Origin: Forficula auricularia
Lineage: Eukaryota; Arthropoda; Insecta; Dermaptera; Forficulidae
Direction of reading: 5' to 3'
Length of the DNA: 64,000 nt
Assembly: GCA_024734495.1 (NCBI GenBank)
Contig: JALMQS010000816.1
Span: forward strand, 9,271,092 to 9,335,091
Shown here one piece after another: positions 49,601-60,800 of this stretch. The notes below the pieces were generated by a model, which made no database searches, had not been told where the DNA came from, and saw nothing but the letters and a program-made list of their open reading frames with translations. A program made the translations under genes and the position numbers. The number at the start of each line of letters is the position of its first letter. Positions within the stretch are counted from its first letter, which is position 1.

Positions 49601-49699
49601 ATTTTCTGATTCATTCGCCCGACGCTTTCTCTTACGAGATGCATGCAAGGTATTATATTAAATCACTATTAATAACATCATTAAAAAGAGAAAAATAAA

Positions 49700-50410
49700 A
49701 ATAATTTTTATAAAAAAAATAAAACCGACTTCAAAATAATTAAATGCAACAAATAAAATAAAAATAACTCAAAAATCAAATAAAATGCACTAAAAGGTAT
49801 AAAATAATTATCTTATTTAATTAGAATAAACGACGAAATTGTTACATGAAATCACTTTTTGAAGTCGGTGGGGGGGGGGGGGGGCGGTCGCCGGTATATA
49901 AGATCTACTTTTGATCTTGGAAGTGTGTCGCGATCGAAGGGGTCACACCACATAGAACTTTATTTTCTTCAATTTTAAAATTTTTCACACCCCCACATAG
50001 AACTTTATTTTCTTCAATTTTAAAATTTTTATGTTATAAAAAAAAAAAATTAAATAAACGTATAAAAAATATTGATCTCCAATGCTTTGGGGGGGGGGGG
50101 TCCCCTGGATCCGCGCATGAACGTTCTAAATAAGATCCGTCGAGTTCGATTCATAAAATGTGTATTTTTGGCACCGACTTCAAAAAGTGATTTCATGTTA
50201 ATATTTCGTCGTTTAGTTGTAACTAAATAAGATAATTATTTTATACCTTTTAGTGCATTTTATTTGATTTTTGAGTTATTATTATTTTATTTGATTTTTG
50301 AGTTATTATTATTTTATTTGATTTTTGAGTTATTATTATTTTATTTGTTGCATTTAATTTTTTGAAGTCGGTTTTATTTTTTTTTATAGGCTTTTATTTT
50401 TTTTTATAGG
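49700..50410. repeat. Foldback of the ccgacttcaaaa repeat
   Basis: aagtgatttcatg...gacttc at 50172-50290 is the inverse of 49735-49872. Arms about 150 bp. The 300-bp spacer has G runs at 49869 and 50090 and a 41-bp tandem duplication (cacatagaactttattttct at 49951 and 49993). Right arm contains a threefold tandem tatttgatttttgagttatt (50258-50345). Confidence 0.7.
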
Positions 50411-50450
50411 CTCCCAATACAAAAATTACATACATAAATTAAATTATTAC

Positions 50451-50665
50451 AAATTTTTTTTTTTGATACTAGGGCATAGTCCTCTTCCAAGTGACTATGC
50501 ATCTCTATCTCGAACAATTTGACTCCATTCAACCCCCGCAGCCATCTTCAAGTCATCCCTCCATCTTCTTGCCGGTTTTCCTCTGTTTCTTGTTTTATTT
50601 ATAGGATACCATTCGGTAATTTTCTTTGTCCATCTCATAATGTGCCCTGCCCATCTCCAGGGACG
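50451..50665 (-). mobile_element. LINE 3' end (RTE-like), minus strand, with poly-A
   Basis: Minus-strand translation gives WAGHIMRWT, then GKPARRWRDDLKMAAG, the C-terminal signature of RTE-type endonuclease-reverse transcriptases. The poly-T at 50452-50463 is the element's poly-A tail. It stops abruptly at about 50665, where the plus-strand RT piece begins. Confidence 0.78.
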
Positions 50666-50935
50666 ATCTATGAATAACTATAGTTCACTAACATTAACGA
50701 CAAATATTGGAAAAATTTTCATAAAACTATTGAACAACAGAATAGAAAAAATATTGATCGATAACCAGCCATTTGAACAAACGGGTTTCAGGCCTGGATA
50801 CTCAACTTATGATAATATACATTTTTTGAATCAGATTATAGAAAGATAAAATGAATATCAAATCAATTTATTTCTAGCTTTTATAGATTATGAAAAAGCA
50901 TTTGACTCAGTATATCATAATGAAATACGTTTTGT
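50666..50935 (+). mobile_element. LINE RT fragment, plus strand, inverted relative to its 3' end
   Basis: Translates NNYSSLTLTTNIGKIFIKLL, QTGFRPGYSTYDNIHFLNQI and, after an in-frame stop at 50847, LAFIDYEKAFDSVYHNEI: RT motifs up to the first catalytic Asp. The direct junction with a minus-strand 3' end of the same type of LINE is what twin priming produces. Confidence 0.75.
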
Positions 50936-50983
50936 TTATTTTTTTTTTATAAAAACAATCTTCTCTATTTATAGTTAATAAAA

Positions 50984-51375
50984 ATGCGTGTCGAAAACCA
51001 TATTCATATTCGTCATATTATGCTCTACCACTACGAGAAAGGATGGAAGGCAGCACAGTCATTTAGCGATCTCAACGAACTTTTTGGCGAAGGAACAATT
51101 ACTGATAGTGCAGTACGGAAGTGGTTTGCCCGTTTCAAATCAGGTGACACTAGTTTGGAGGATAAAGAAGGAAGAGGTCGGCCATCGAATTTTGATGATC
51201 AGGCACTTCTGACAGCCGTGGAAGAGGATGAAAGCCTTACAACACGAATGTTGGCTGCAGACTTCAATGTCGACCAATCAACGATCGTTCCACGCCTCAA
51301 AAAGCTTGGCAAGATATGGAAATTGGCTGGATGGGTCCCCCACGAACTCTCCGACAACAACAAGGCTGAATTTTT
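50984..51375 (+). pseudogene. Truncated mariner-like transposase, N-terminal domain
   Basis: About 130 codons from MRVENHIHIRHIMLYHYEKG. It has both helix-turn-helix parts: AVRKWFARFKSGDTSLEDKE with GRGRPS, then STIVPRLKKLGKIWKLAGWVPHEL, the linker that in DD34D mariners precedes the catalytic domain. Homology ends at about 51373 and the frame runs on in AT-rich DNA to 51457. The catalytic domain and the terminal repeats are missing. A different lineage from the 26051 element. Confidence 0.85.
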
Positions 51376-51829
51376 ACCGATATTTTTTTATATTTTGATC
51401 ATCATTTTAATTACCAAAGCCCAAAATCAATTAGTTTCTCTAAATTTTTATCATTAAAAATACAACATATTAAAACTTCAAATTTTAATGCAATGTTCAA
51501 AAATAAGACTTTATAAACAGATTATATTTTTTTTATTTCAGTAGAAAATTAGTACATAATTTAATAAACCATTAATGGAAATGTATATAATACATATTAT
51601 TTACAGAGTTAAATTACAAAAGCACTTTTTCCTTTTACCATAGTCCATTCTTGCGAAAAAACTTTTGAAAGGAAAGATATTCAAATATTAATTTATAAGT
51701 CATACACGCATAATTTTAACTAAGACTTAGAGATGTCAAAGGAACAGATTAGGTCACACAAATAATAAATGTAATTAAAATTTTTAGTTGTTATTTTCAA
51801 ATGACTAGTAGAAAAAGTATAGCAATTTT
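51376..51829. other. Intergenic, 3' of ataxin-3
   Basis: AT-rich, nothing recognisable. Should contain the ataxin-3 3' UTR on the minus strand. Confidence 0.5.
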
Positions 51830-54800
51830 TTAAGTATTTAATGAATTTTTTGAAGATGAGGGAAGGGATGTTTGATTAATCCGAGAACTTTCTAAATAAT
51901 TTAATCTTTTTCTTCTAAGTTCTTCCTGGTCCAACTGGGAATTAGTTGATTTATCACAACCTGCAAAAAAAAAACCAATTTTGTTAATCTTTTTTTTTAT
52001 ATCATAAAAATTAAATGAAATTTTTTTAATATAAATTTTTTAATGAATTTATTAATTCATCTTTCTTTTTTTTTTCTAATTTTGAAAGAACATTTTTTAA
52101 TTTTTAATTATTAAACATAGGAAGTCGGATAGGGAGCCTTCGCTCGAAGCCGAAATTAAAAAAAAATGTAATTTTTATATAATACACTAGCTGAGACGCC
52201 CACCAAGGGACTACGGCCCCTGGACCCCCATCCCTGGACCCCACTACGCACCCTTCACCCATCCCGGACTCCCCAGCACCCCACACCCCAACCCCATTCC
52301 TCCTCCGCACCCACCCTGCGCCCCACTACGCATCCCCACACCCACCTGGGCACCCTGAACCACACCACACTCAGTTTTTTGATTTCTAGCTCCCTAAAAT
52401 TTGGTTGTTTGATCCAAGGGCAAGAATTTTCATATCCCCCCCCTCCATTTTGGGTGGTTAGTTTTTGCATTTCTAGCCTTCTATAGGTCCATAGATTATG
52501 TATACAAAATTTGGTTGAGTTTGGTCCAAGGGCAAGACAATTTTCACATTTTGACCCCCCCCCCCATTTTGGGTGGTTAATTTTTGCATTTCTAGCCTTC
52601 TATTGACCCACATATTATGTATACAAAATTTGGTTGAGTTTGGTCCAAGGGCAAGAAAGATACAAAGCCTTTTGTGTTTTAGACCACAAAATCAAAAATC
52701 CCCCATTTTTCAGTTCAGAGGTCAAATTTCAAAAAAATAAAAAACCTTTTCCGAGATTTAGCATTAATAAACGTATCTACCAAATTTGAATGCTAAAACT
52801 TAAAAACTCGAGGAGATAGAGCACTTTAAAAATTTCAAAAAATTACCCCAAAATATCTTCCTTTCCGGGACAAATTGACCAAAATACTCAAATTTGTTTT
52901 TTTGTATTTGAATGCTTCACCTTTTTAAACTAAACCCATATCGATACCTTTTCTGGTTTAAGAGATCTTGAAAAACTCTGAAAACACATTTTGGGGCCCT
53001 ATCCCCCCTTTAGGGTTCGAATTTCAAAAAATCCCTTCTTAGCATACCCATAAATCGTTGAAAGAATATATGTACACCCAAATTTCATCTTTCTAGGTCA
53101 AGCGGTTTAGGCTGTGCGTTGATTATGAATGAAACATCACCTTCTCTTTTTATACATATATATTAAGAAGATTATGATTATATGGTACATCTTTTGTATG
53201 TTTCTTGTAAAAAATTTTTCAAGTGTTCAATAAAATATTTATTTATCTTTTACTGCTTCAATAAAAATAAATATTTATACTATTGAAAAAAGAAAACATT
53301 TTTTTTTTTAATATTTGATTGGCTTTGGCAAAAACCCCCTTTTTGTCAAAGAACACGTTTAATTGAAAAGTTTTTGTTTTGCCGAGAGTAGCAGAGTTGT
53401 TTATTCACAAAGAGGTTGTCCTCTTCTTGATGCAAATAAGCATACACACATATATATCTAAATTATATATCTGAATATATATATTATTTATTTGTTTGAG
53501 ACTATAGTATCGAAGGCTTGGCCCTCATCATCAGTCTTTTTAATTATAAATATTATTTTTCATTGGATCAGTATCACCTGGATATTGAAAATTTTTTCCT
53601 TCTTTCAGCTGAATAGCCAGGTAGATTTAAAAAAATTTAATTCTACCTGGCTATTCAGCTGAGAAGGAAAAAATTTTCAATATTCACGTGATACTGATCC
53701 ATTGAAATATAATATTTATACACAAAGAGAAACAAAGAGATTGTCTTCTGCTTGATGCAAATAAACATATACACATATATATCAAGATGATATATCTGTA
53801 TATATATATTATTTATTTGTTTGAGACTATAGTTTCGAAGACTTGGTCTTCATCATCAGTCTTTCTTCAATTATAAATGTTTTTCATGGAGTCAATATCA
53901 TATGGATATTGAAAACTTGGTGTTCCTTCGTCACTGGAAAGCTAGCAACCAATAAAGACACTCTCTCCGGGCTCACACTCAAATACAACCATATGTCTCC
54001 CTTTCTCCTTTTTCCTTAGAAAGGAGGAATTTTTTTCCCTTTTATCTTTTGTTAGCAAACATCTTAAGTAGATTACTATTGGATAATTCAAAATAGATTA
54101 CTATTGGTTAATTCAAAATATGTACAGATCAAGACAAAAAATCGTTCAGCAATCGCCTCAAAAGTCGTTCAGGATAGCCGGAAAAAATGGGTAAGTCTAG
54201 AAATTAATAAACATTATTCATTAAGGGACACATTCAAATATTATCTATATGAAATCCACACTAGGTTGACAGAAGTCCTTCATGCATGCCAATTTGATAT
54301 TAAAGATTGCACAAGAGATAGGGTTGAATTTTTAATGGCAAAAAACAAGCCAAATTAGACAATAAAATTAAGAATCTTAAAACAAATCAAAAAATTAAAA
54401 AACCAGAAAAACATATAGAAGCAAAACAAGTAAATTCAATGATAGAGTAAAAAACTTCTCTAAAGAAAATTCGATAAAATAGAAATAGAATTATTAGAAA
54501 AAAGGTTTGAAACACTCAGTGGAAACCCCAATTAATAGAAACATTATTGAAGATATCGTAGTCAATCTTGAAACAGAGCTATCTAAAAATAAAGAAAGCA
54601 ACATAAATAAAACTATTTGCGGGAAATTATTGGAGAAGGAAATTGACACATTAAAAAAATAATAAAAATAAAAACAAAATTAATAATGAACCCCAAATCG
54701 TAAAATCACTCAAAGCGAAATAAAAGAAAATAAATTGACTATAGTTAAAAGCGACAAAGGAAATTCAGTTGTAATTTTAGATCAAAAACATACGAAAACC

Positions 54801-57800
54801 GAACAATTCATAAAAGCACATAAATTCGTAGAAATTAAAAAACCCGGTCAATAAATTCAGTAAAATCGTTAAAGAAAAAATAAAAAGTTCAGAATTACTT
54901 TCAAAAAAGAAAAATACATTCTAACAGAACGAAATCCATTATGCCCAAGGTTATATGGATTTCCCAAAATACACAAGTCAGGAGGAATTAGAAAAATGCT
55001 CCCATCAGACCCGTCGTTAGTTATATAAACTCATCAATAACGAAACTTGCAAAAAAACTAAACAGCATTTTTCGAGAAAGAACAAAATTCAAAGCTGAAC
55101 ATTCTATTAAAAACTCAATCGAACTTATAGACAAAATTAAAGATATTAAAATTCCTAATAATGCGAAGCTTCTATCCTTAGACATCACGAGATCTTTTTC
55201 ACTAATATACCGCCAAACGAAACAAAACAGTTAGTAGACAAAATTATTTTCAGGTCAGTTGGCCTAACAACCTGGAAAAAATGGATTCAAGCAGTTTGGT
55301 CCACACATGTATCAACCACAATTTCTTTCAATTTGGGGCCAAATTTTATGAACAAGTGGAGGATTATCAATAGGATCTCCATTGTCCCGTTATTAGCAGA
55401 AATATTCTTAAATGATTTTGAAAATAAATTCTTTAATAATGAAAAATATTCAAAAAACATTATATACTATTATCGATACGTAGATGATATAATTTTACTA
55501 TGGGAGGAACAAATAGAGCTAATTAGACACATTTATAGAATATACAAACAATCTTCATGAGAAAATTAACTCACAGCAGAGAAAGAAAAAGAGAAAATAC
55601 CAAATTTTTTAGATTTAAAAACAAACATCTCCGGAAACAAGCACACCTTTGAAATTCACAGAAAACCTACAGCTACTGACATTGTAATACATAAAAATTC
55701 TTGTAGACCAATGTCACATAAACACGCAGCCTTCCATTCAATGATACATAGACTAATAAATATACCTTTATCAGAAAAAGCACATATTCAATAGAATTAG
55801 AGACAATTAAAGAAATCGCGGTAAATAATGGGAAAATAGCTAGCCTTATAGACCAAATGTTAAATAAAAAAATAGAAAAAATTAACCCTGGAATCAGTAT
55901 ATTCACAAAAGAATGAAAAAGAAAAAGAAAATCCTAGAATAGTTCTTCCATATTATGGACAAATTTCGGAAAAAATTAAAAAAAACAAAAATGAAAATTA
56001 GGATTCAAAACAGTATTCAAAACTCCAATTACTCTAGGAAAAGATTTAGGTTCAAATAAAAAAGACAAATTACCAAATATAGAAAAAGAAGGGGTTTATA
56101 GTTTGAAATGCAAAGATTGCGAAGCAATATATGTGAAAGACTGAGAGAAACTGAAAATTGACTAAAATGAAATTCGCTGCCAAGAGAATATAAAAATAAA
56201 AAGCAATGAAAAATTCTTTGCAGAACATTTAAATTCAAACAATCACTCCTTCCCAGAAGGTATTAGATTAATAAAAGGAGAGAGGGACCCAAAATTGATT
56301 GGCGCAATCGAATCTTTGGAAGTTTTGAAGTCATTCAATAGAGATTCAGAACTCTGTTTAAACAGTCAAATTGAATTATCCAATAGTAATTCATTTAAGA
56401 TGTTTGCTAACAAAAGATAAAAGGGAAAATTCCTCCTTTCTAAGGAAAAAGGAGAAGGGGAAACATATGGTTATATTTGAGTGTGAGCCCGGAGAGAGTG
56501 TCTTTATTGGTTGCTAGCTTTCCAGTGACGAAGGAACACCAAAGTTTTCAATATCCATATGATATTGACTCCATGAAAAACATTTATAATTGAAGAAAGA
56601 CTGATGATGAAGACCAAGTCTTCGAAACTATAGTCTCAAACAAATAAATAATATATATATACAGTATATATCATCTTGATATATATGTGTATATGTTTAT
56701 TTGCATCAAGCAGAAAGACAATCTCTTTTGTTTCTCTTTTTTGTGAATCACAACTCTGCTACTCTCGGCAAAACAAAAACTTTTCAACAATATTTATAAT
56801 TAAAAAGACTGATGATGAAGGCCAAGCCTTCGATACTATAGTCTCAAACAAATAAATAATATATATATTCAGATATATAATTTAGATATATATGTGTGTA
56901 TGTTTATTTGCATCAAGCAGAGGACAACCTCTTTGTTTCTCTTTGTGAAAGAACACGTTATTAAAATTAGAAAATGGTAAACTCACATTCCAAACTCAAT
57001 CTTGTTGCTTGCTCTAATTCGTCTGTCTCATCTTTTTCTGGAGCCTCGATGTCATCTTCTGTTTGTAAACTTAGCCGAAGAGCTTTTTGTAAATTAATTT
57101 CTTCTTCTTCTTCACTTTCTGTTTTCTTGAGAACTTTCTCTTCACAACTATCTTCATTTTCTTTAAATGCATCGTTATCAAGACTCATTTCAAGAGCTTT
57201 TTGTAATTGTTCATCTTCATCGCCTTCATTTAAACTGGCAGATAGTGCTTTCTTTATCTCTTCATCATAAGGTTGATTGGAAGATGTATTTTCATTTTTA
57301 GTTCCAGATGAATTAATCCGTTTTGGTTTAATTACCTGAACAGCTGGAGTTATTTTTAATACATTATCAGCTTCACTATAAGGTAAATTTCCAAAAACTA
57401 CAAAAATTGCAAAACCTAAAAAAATTATTTAATTTTGCAATAAAAACAAATTAAAATTTCAATAATAAATATGGTGTATACCTTCTTGTTGTAATTGCGC
57501 TAAAAACATAGAAAGGTATGTATTACTTATAAGTTCTGGTCCGGTTAATAATGAATTGAGATTGAACCATTGATTTCCTAATTTTCTTATAGTAAGCCAA
57601 TGATCTCGATAATTACAAATAAATGCTTTCATTTGGCTGAAAGATTCAAATTAAAATATATCATTTGGTATAAAATAATGTAATTGTTTAATATGGTAGG
57701 TATATATCATAGAGTAATATAGAGTGGAAGGCTCCATAAGGAGCTAATGTATTTTAGCGTATACGAGTTACAGAGCTCTCTGGCGAGACCTGGGCGAAAC

Positions 57801-60800
57801 CATTGGGCAATAAAATGGCGGAAACCGCTCTCTTCTGGACAAATTTTGGTGACATTATCAAGAATAAAAAAATGTGCTTATATATATATAACATAAAGGG
57901 TATGTATCTTTTATCTATGACAAAGGCTTTGAATGTTCTATGATCTTTGGATAGCTCTTAAGAACTAAAAGTTTTCGTCCTGCAGTCGCTAGAGAGCGCT
58001 TTTTCGATATACGGTAGCCTTCCACTCTATATTACTCTATGGTATATATATTATAATATATTATTAGTTTTGAAAATGCAATAGATCTCGAGAAAGAAAT
58101 TAAAAGAAAAAATGTTAATTAACATTTTAAAGGTTTGTCCCAGTTCTTATTGTAAAAAATATTAAATTGAAAGACAATATTTATCAGATAATTAAATTAG
58201 AATATATTATTTATATATTTTCTAAGAAGTAATTTTAAATATAAGAATGAAAAATGAATAAAGTGTATGCAGAAAAATAATCCTATTTTTTAAAATTAAA
58301 TTATAGTAGTTGTAATATCTAATACATATATTTTTATTTTTTAAAAAGTTTAAATTGGACGGTTATCGGCCGATTTTTACTAGTTTTGGGACTGATAGAT
58401 TATAACCATCTGAAGTAGAAAAATATTCAGGATAAATCCATGCGCGAAGTTAAGGACTGCAAGGGGTTACTGCCCCCCCCCCCCCCCCAGAAAAATCGAG
58501 TCAATATCTCAATAACTATTTATGATATGAGATTAATTTTATTCTTCTTTTTTTTTTTGCAAAAATTTCAGTTTTTCAACAAAAATTTGGTTGGGCGGTC
58601 GCCACACCTCGCTCAACCCTGGCGCCGCCACTGCAGCTGCCCCCCCCCCCCCCTAGGAAAATTCCCTATCTACGCCAATGGATCATTCTTAATATGGGCT
58701 TTAACTACAGGATGTCTTTGTTACAGGCCAAATGCGAGCCGGATACCTTATAAATCCCAAAATAGTTAAGATATCAAAATCGTTCTTATTGTCGTAAGGA
58801 GGGAATTTTGAGTTAAGTCGTTTCTAAAGGCAGACGGGTAAAAAAATCACCTAAAATCGGCCAATTTGGACTTCTCTCACAGTGTTATTTTAAATGGAAA
58901 TAAGTTTTAAAAAATTAAACTTAATTCTTCTTAAAGAGATGTTTAAAGAGAAACTTCACTTTCTTGATAAAAAAATATTTTTGATTTGTGACCCCACATA
59001 AAATTCGATCCTCCCTAAAATAATTATTCGATTAAATTTTTAAAACGAGTTTTGATTTAATCGAAAATGAATAGTTATAATTTATAAATATCATGTTTAT
59101 ATCTTATTTATTTTACGAGCTACAAGCTGAAGGGTTAGACAGACATTGTAGCAACACTAATAGGGTCCCGCTTTACTTTTTAAATGGAACCCTAAAAATA
59201 AGAACATGATAATAAACTAACGTTTATTAAATAAATATTTATAAAATTGTTCTTGATTATTTTTAATAAACATCCTGTTGATTATTAAGATTGGAAGATT
59301 AATTCTGAGTCACAAAGAGAAACAAAGAGGTTGTCCTCTGCTTGATGCAAATAAACATACACATATATATCGAAATTATATATGTGTATATATATTATTT
59401 ATTCGTTTGAGACTATAGTTTCGAAGGCTTGGTCCTCATCACCAGTCTTTTTAATTATAAATATTATTTTTCATTGGAAGTTTCGCGTGGATATTGAAAA
59501 TTTTTTCCCTTCTTTCTTAGCTGAATAGCCAGGTAGAATTAAAAAAAACATTTTTTGGGTACACATCCATATATTTATCTTTTTCTAACAAAGAACGGCC
59601 TAACAATGGGGGAGGGGGAGTTTTGTTGGGCTTTTTTCCACTTCCTTTTATCTAAAATTGTTTGTTTTGACAATTGTAAATGACAATGGTAAAAAACAAT
59701 GTAAATTTTCTCTTTGTGAATCAACAACTCTGCTACTCTCGGCAAAACAAAAACTTTTCAATTAATTCTGAGTGTATAATAATTAATTCTGAATATATAA
59801 TAAAATTTAAAATTTAAATTTAAGAAATATAAATTACTTACATGGTATTTTTTTTGTGAAATCTACCTTGTAATTTATATTTTTTAAATTTTATTAAATA
59901 TGTTTACCTCGAACCTACATCATTCTTCCTGAACAAAAAAAAAAATAGTATTGTTTATTACTCAAAGTTAAAAAGAAAAGTTATGGTGTTAAAATAGTAA
60001 AAGGGCCAAAGAAATAATTGAAAAGATTGTGTTTTGCATAGAGTAGCAAAGTTGTTGATTCATAAAGAGAAATCAATTCGGTCCTCCTCTCCTTGGTGAA
60101 AGACAGATAACAGATATAAGAAATAACAGATAAAATATTTCTAATCAAAAAGACTGATGATGGAGGACAAACCTTGGAAACTATAGTCTCGAACAAATAA
60201 ATGATATTTATATACATATTTACCCTTTATAGGCCAAAGAAAAGTGAGGGGAAAATGTGTTTCCTATTCAGAATGCACTCACTTAGGGACAGTTGTATGT
60301 CGGTTGGCAAATTCTTTTTAAACGTTGATAAAGGGTAAAGCCTTAGAATTCACCTTGTGCCTGACGGGATAGCCAATCAGATGAAAGAGCCTGTCATCTG
60401 ATTGGCCATCCCGCCGGACACAAGGTGAATTATATGGTTTTACCCTTTGTCAACGTTTAAAAATAGTTTACCAACCGACATATAACTGGCCCTTAGCAAC
60501 ATACATTGCTAAAAAAGCAACTTTGCTGACAAAGAAAATCGATCATTAATCGTCCAATGTATAACCCCTTTAAAATTGTCAATATTTTTATATACAACTA
60601 CTTAATATTATCAATTTGGCTAAATGGACATTCAGTTCCCGAGGCTAAGAGAGTAGGAAAAAAAATATTATCAACGATTATTTTATATTAAATGGTATTT
60701 TTGTATATCATAAATAAAATATATCTAATTTTTCTCTGTTTATATATTTATGAAGAATAATGATTTTGCATTAATGATCTTAAATTTCAAATAATAAATG

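Larger units (their letters stand above)
53721..56788 (+). mobile_element. Penelope-like retroelement with inverted terminal repeats and tail
   Basis: Inverted terminal repeats of about 370 bp (53721-54090 and 56367-56745): both start or end with cacaaagagaaacaaagaga-like sequence, include a hammerhead-like core, and reach the gaattatccaatagta word. The right end adds a tail of about 43 nt (ctgctactctcggcaaaaca and onward) absent on the left, as in known Penelope elements. The body encodes a broken RT and a GIY-YIG remnant. Flanked by a 10-bp duplication. Confidence 0.88.
53360..56947 (-). mobile_element. Outer Penelope-derived foldback, interrupted by the 53721 element
   Basis: Target duplication aaagaacacgtt at 53348-53359 and 56948-56959. 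Left part 53360-53720 begins with the reversed family tail (ttgaaaagtttttgttttgc) and carries a hammerhead-like core plus an inner palindrome (53568-53705, ctacctggctattcagctga). Right part 56789-56947 is the inverse of the left. About 0.5 kb without the nested element. Located in the last ataxin-3 intron. Confidence 0.8.

Noticed and set aside
52104..52470. Gly/Trp-rich minus-strand frames
   Set aside because: They come from the C-rich start of a dispersed repeat, with no codon structure or domain.
56974..57270. Ser-rich plus-strand frame opposite the ataxin-3 UIM exon
   Set aside because: Antisense shadow of the acidic UIM-rich exon.
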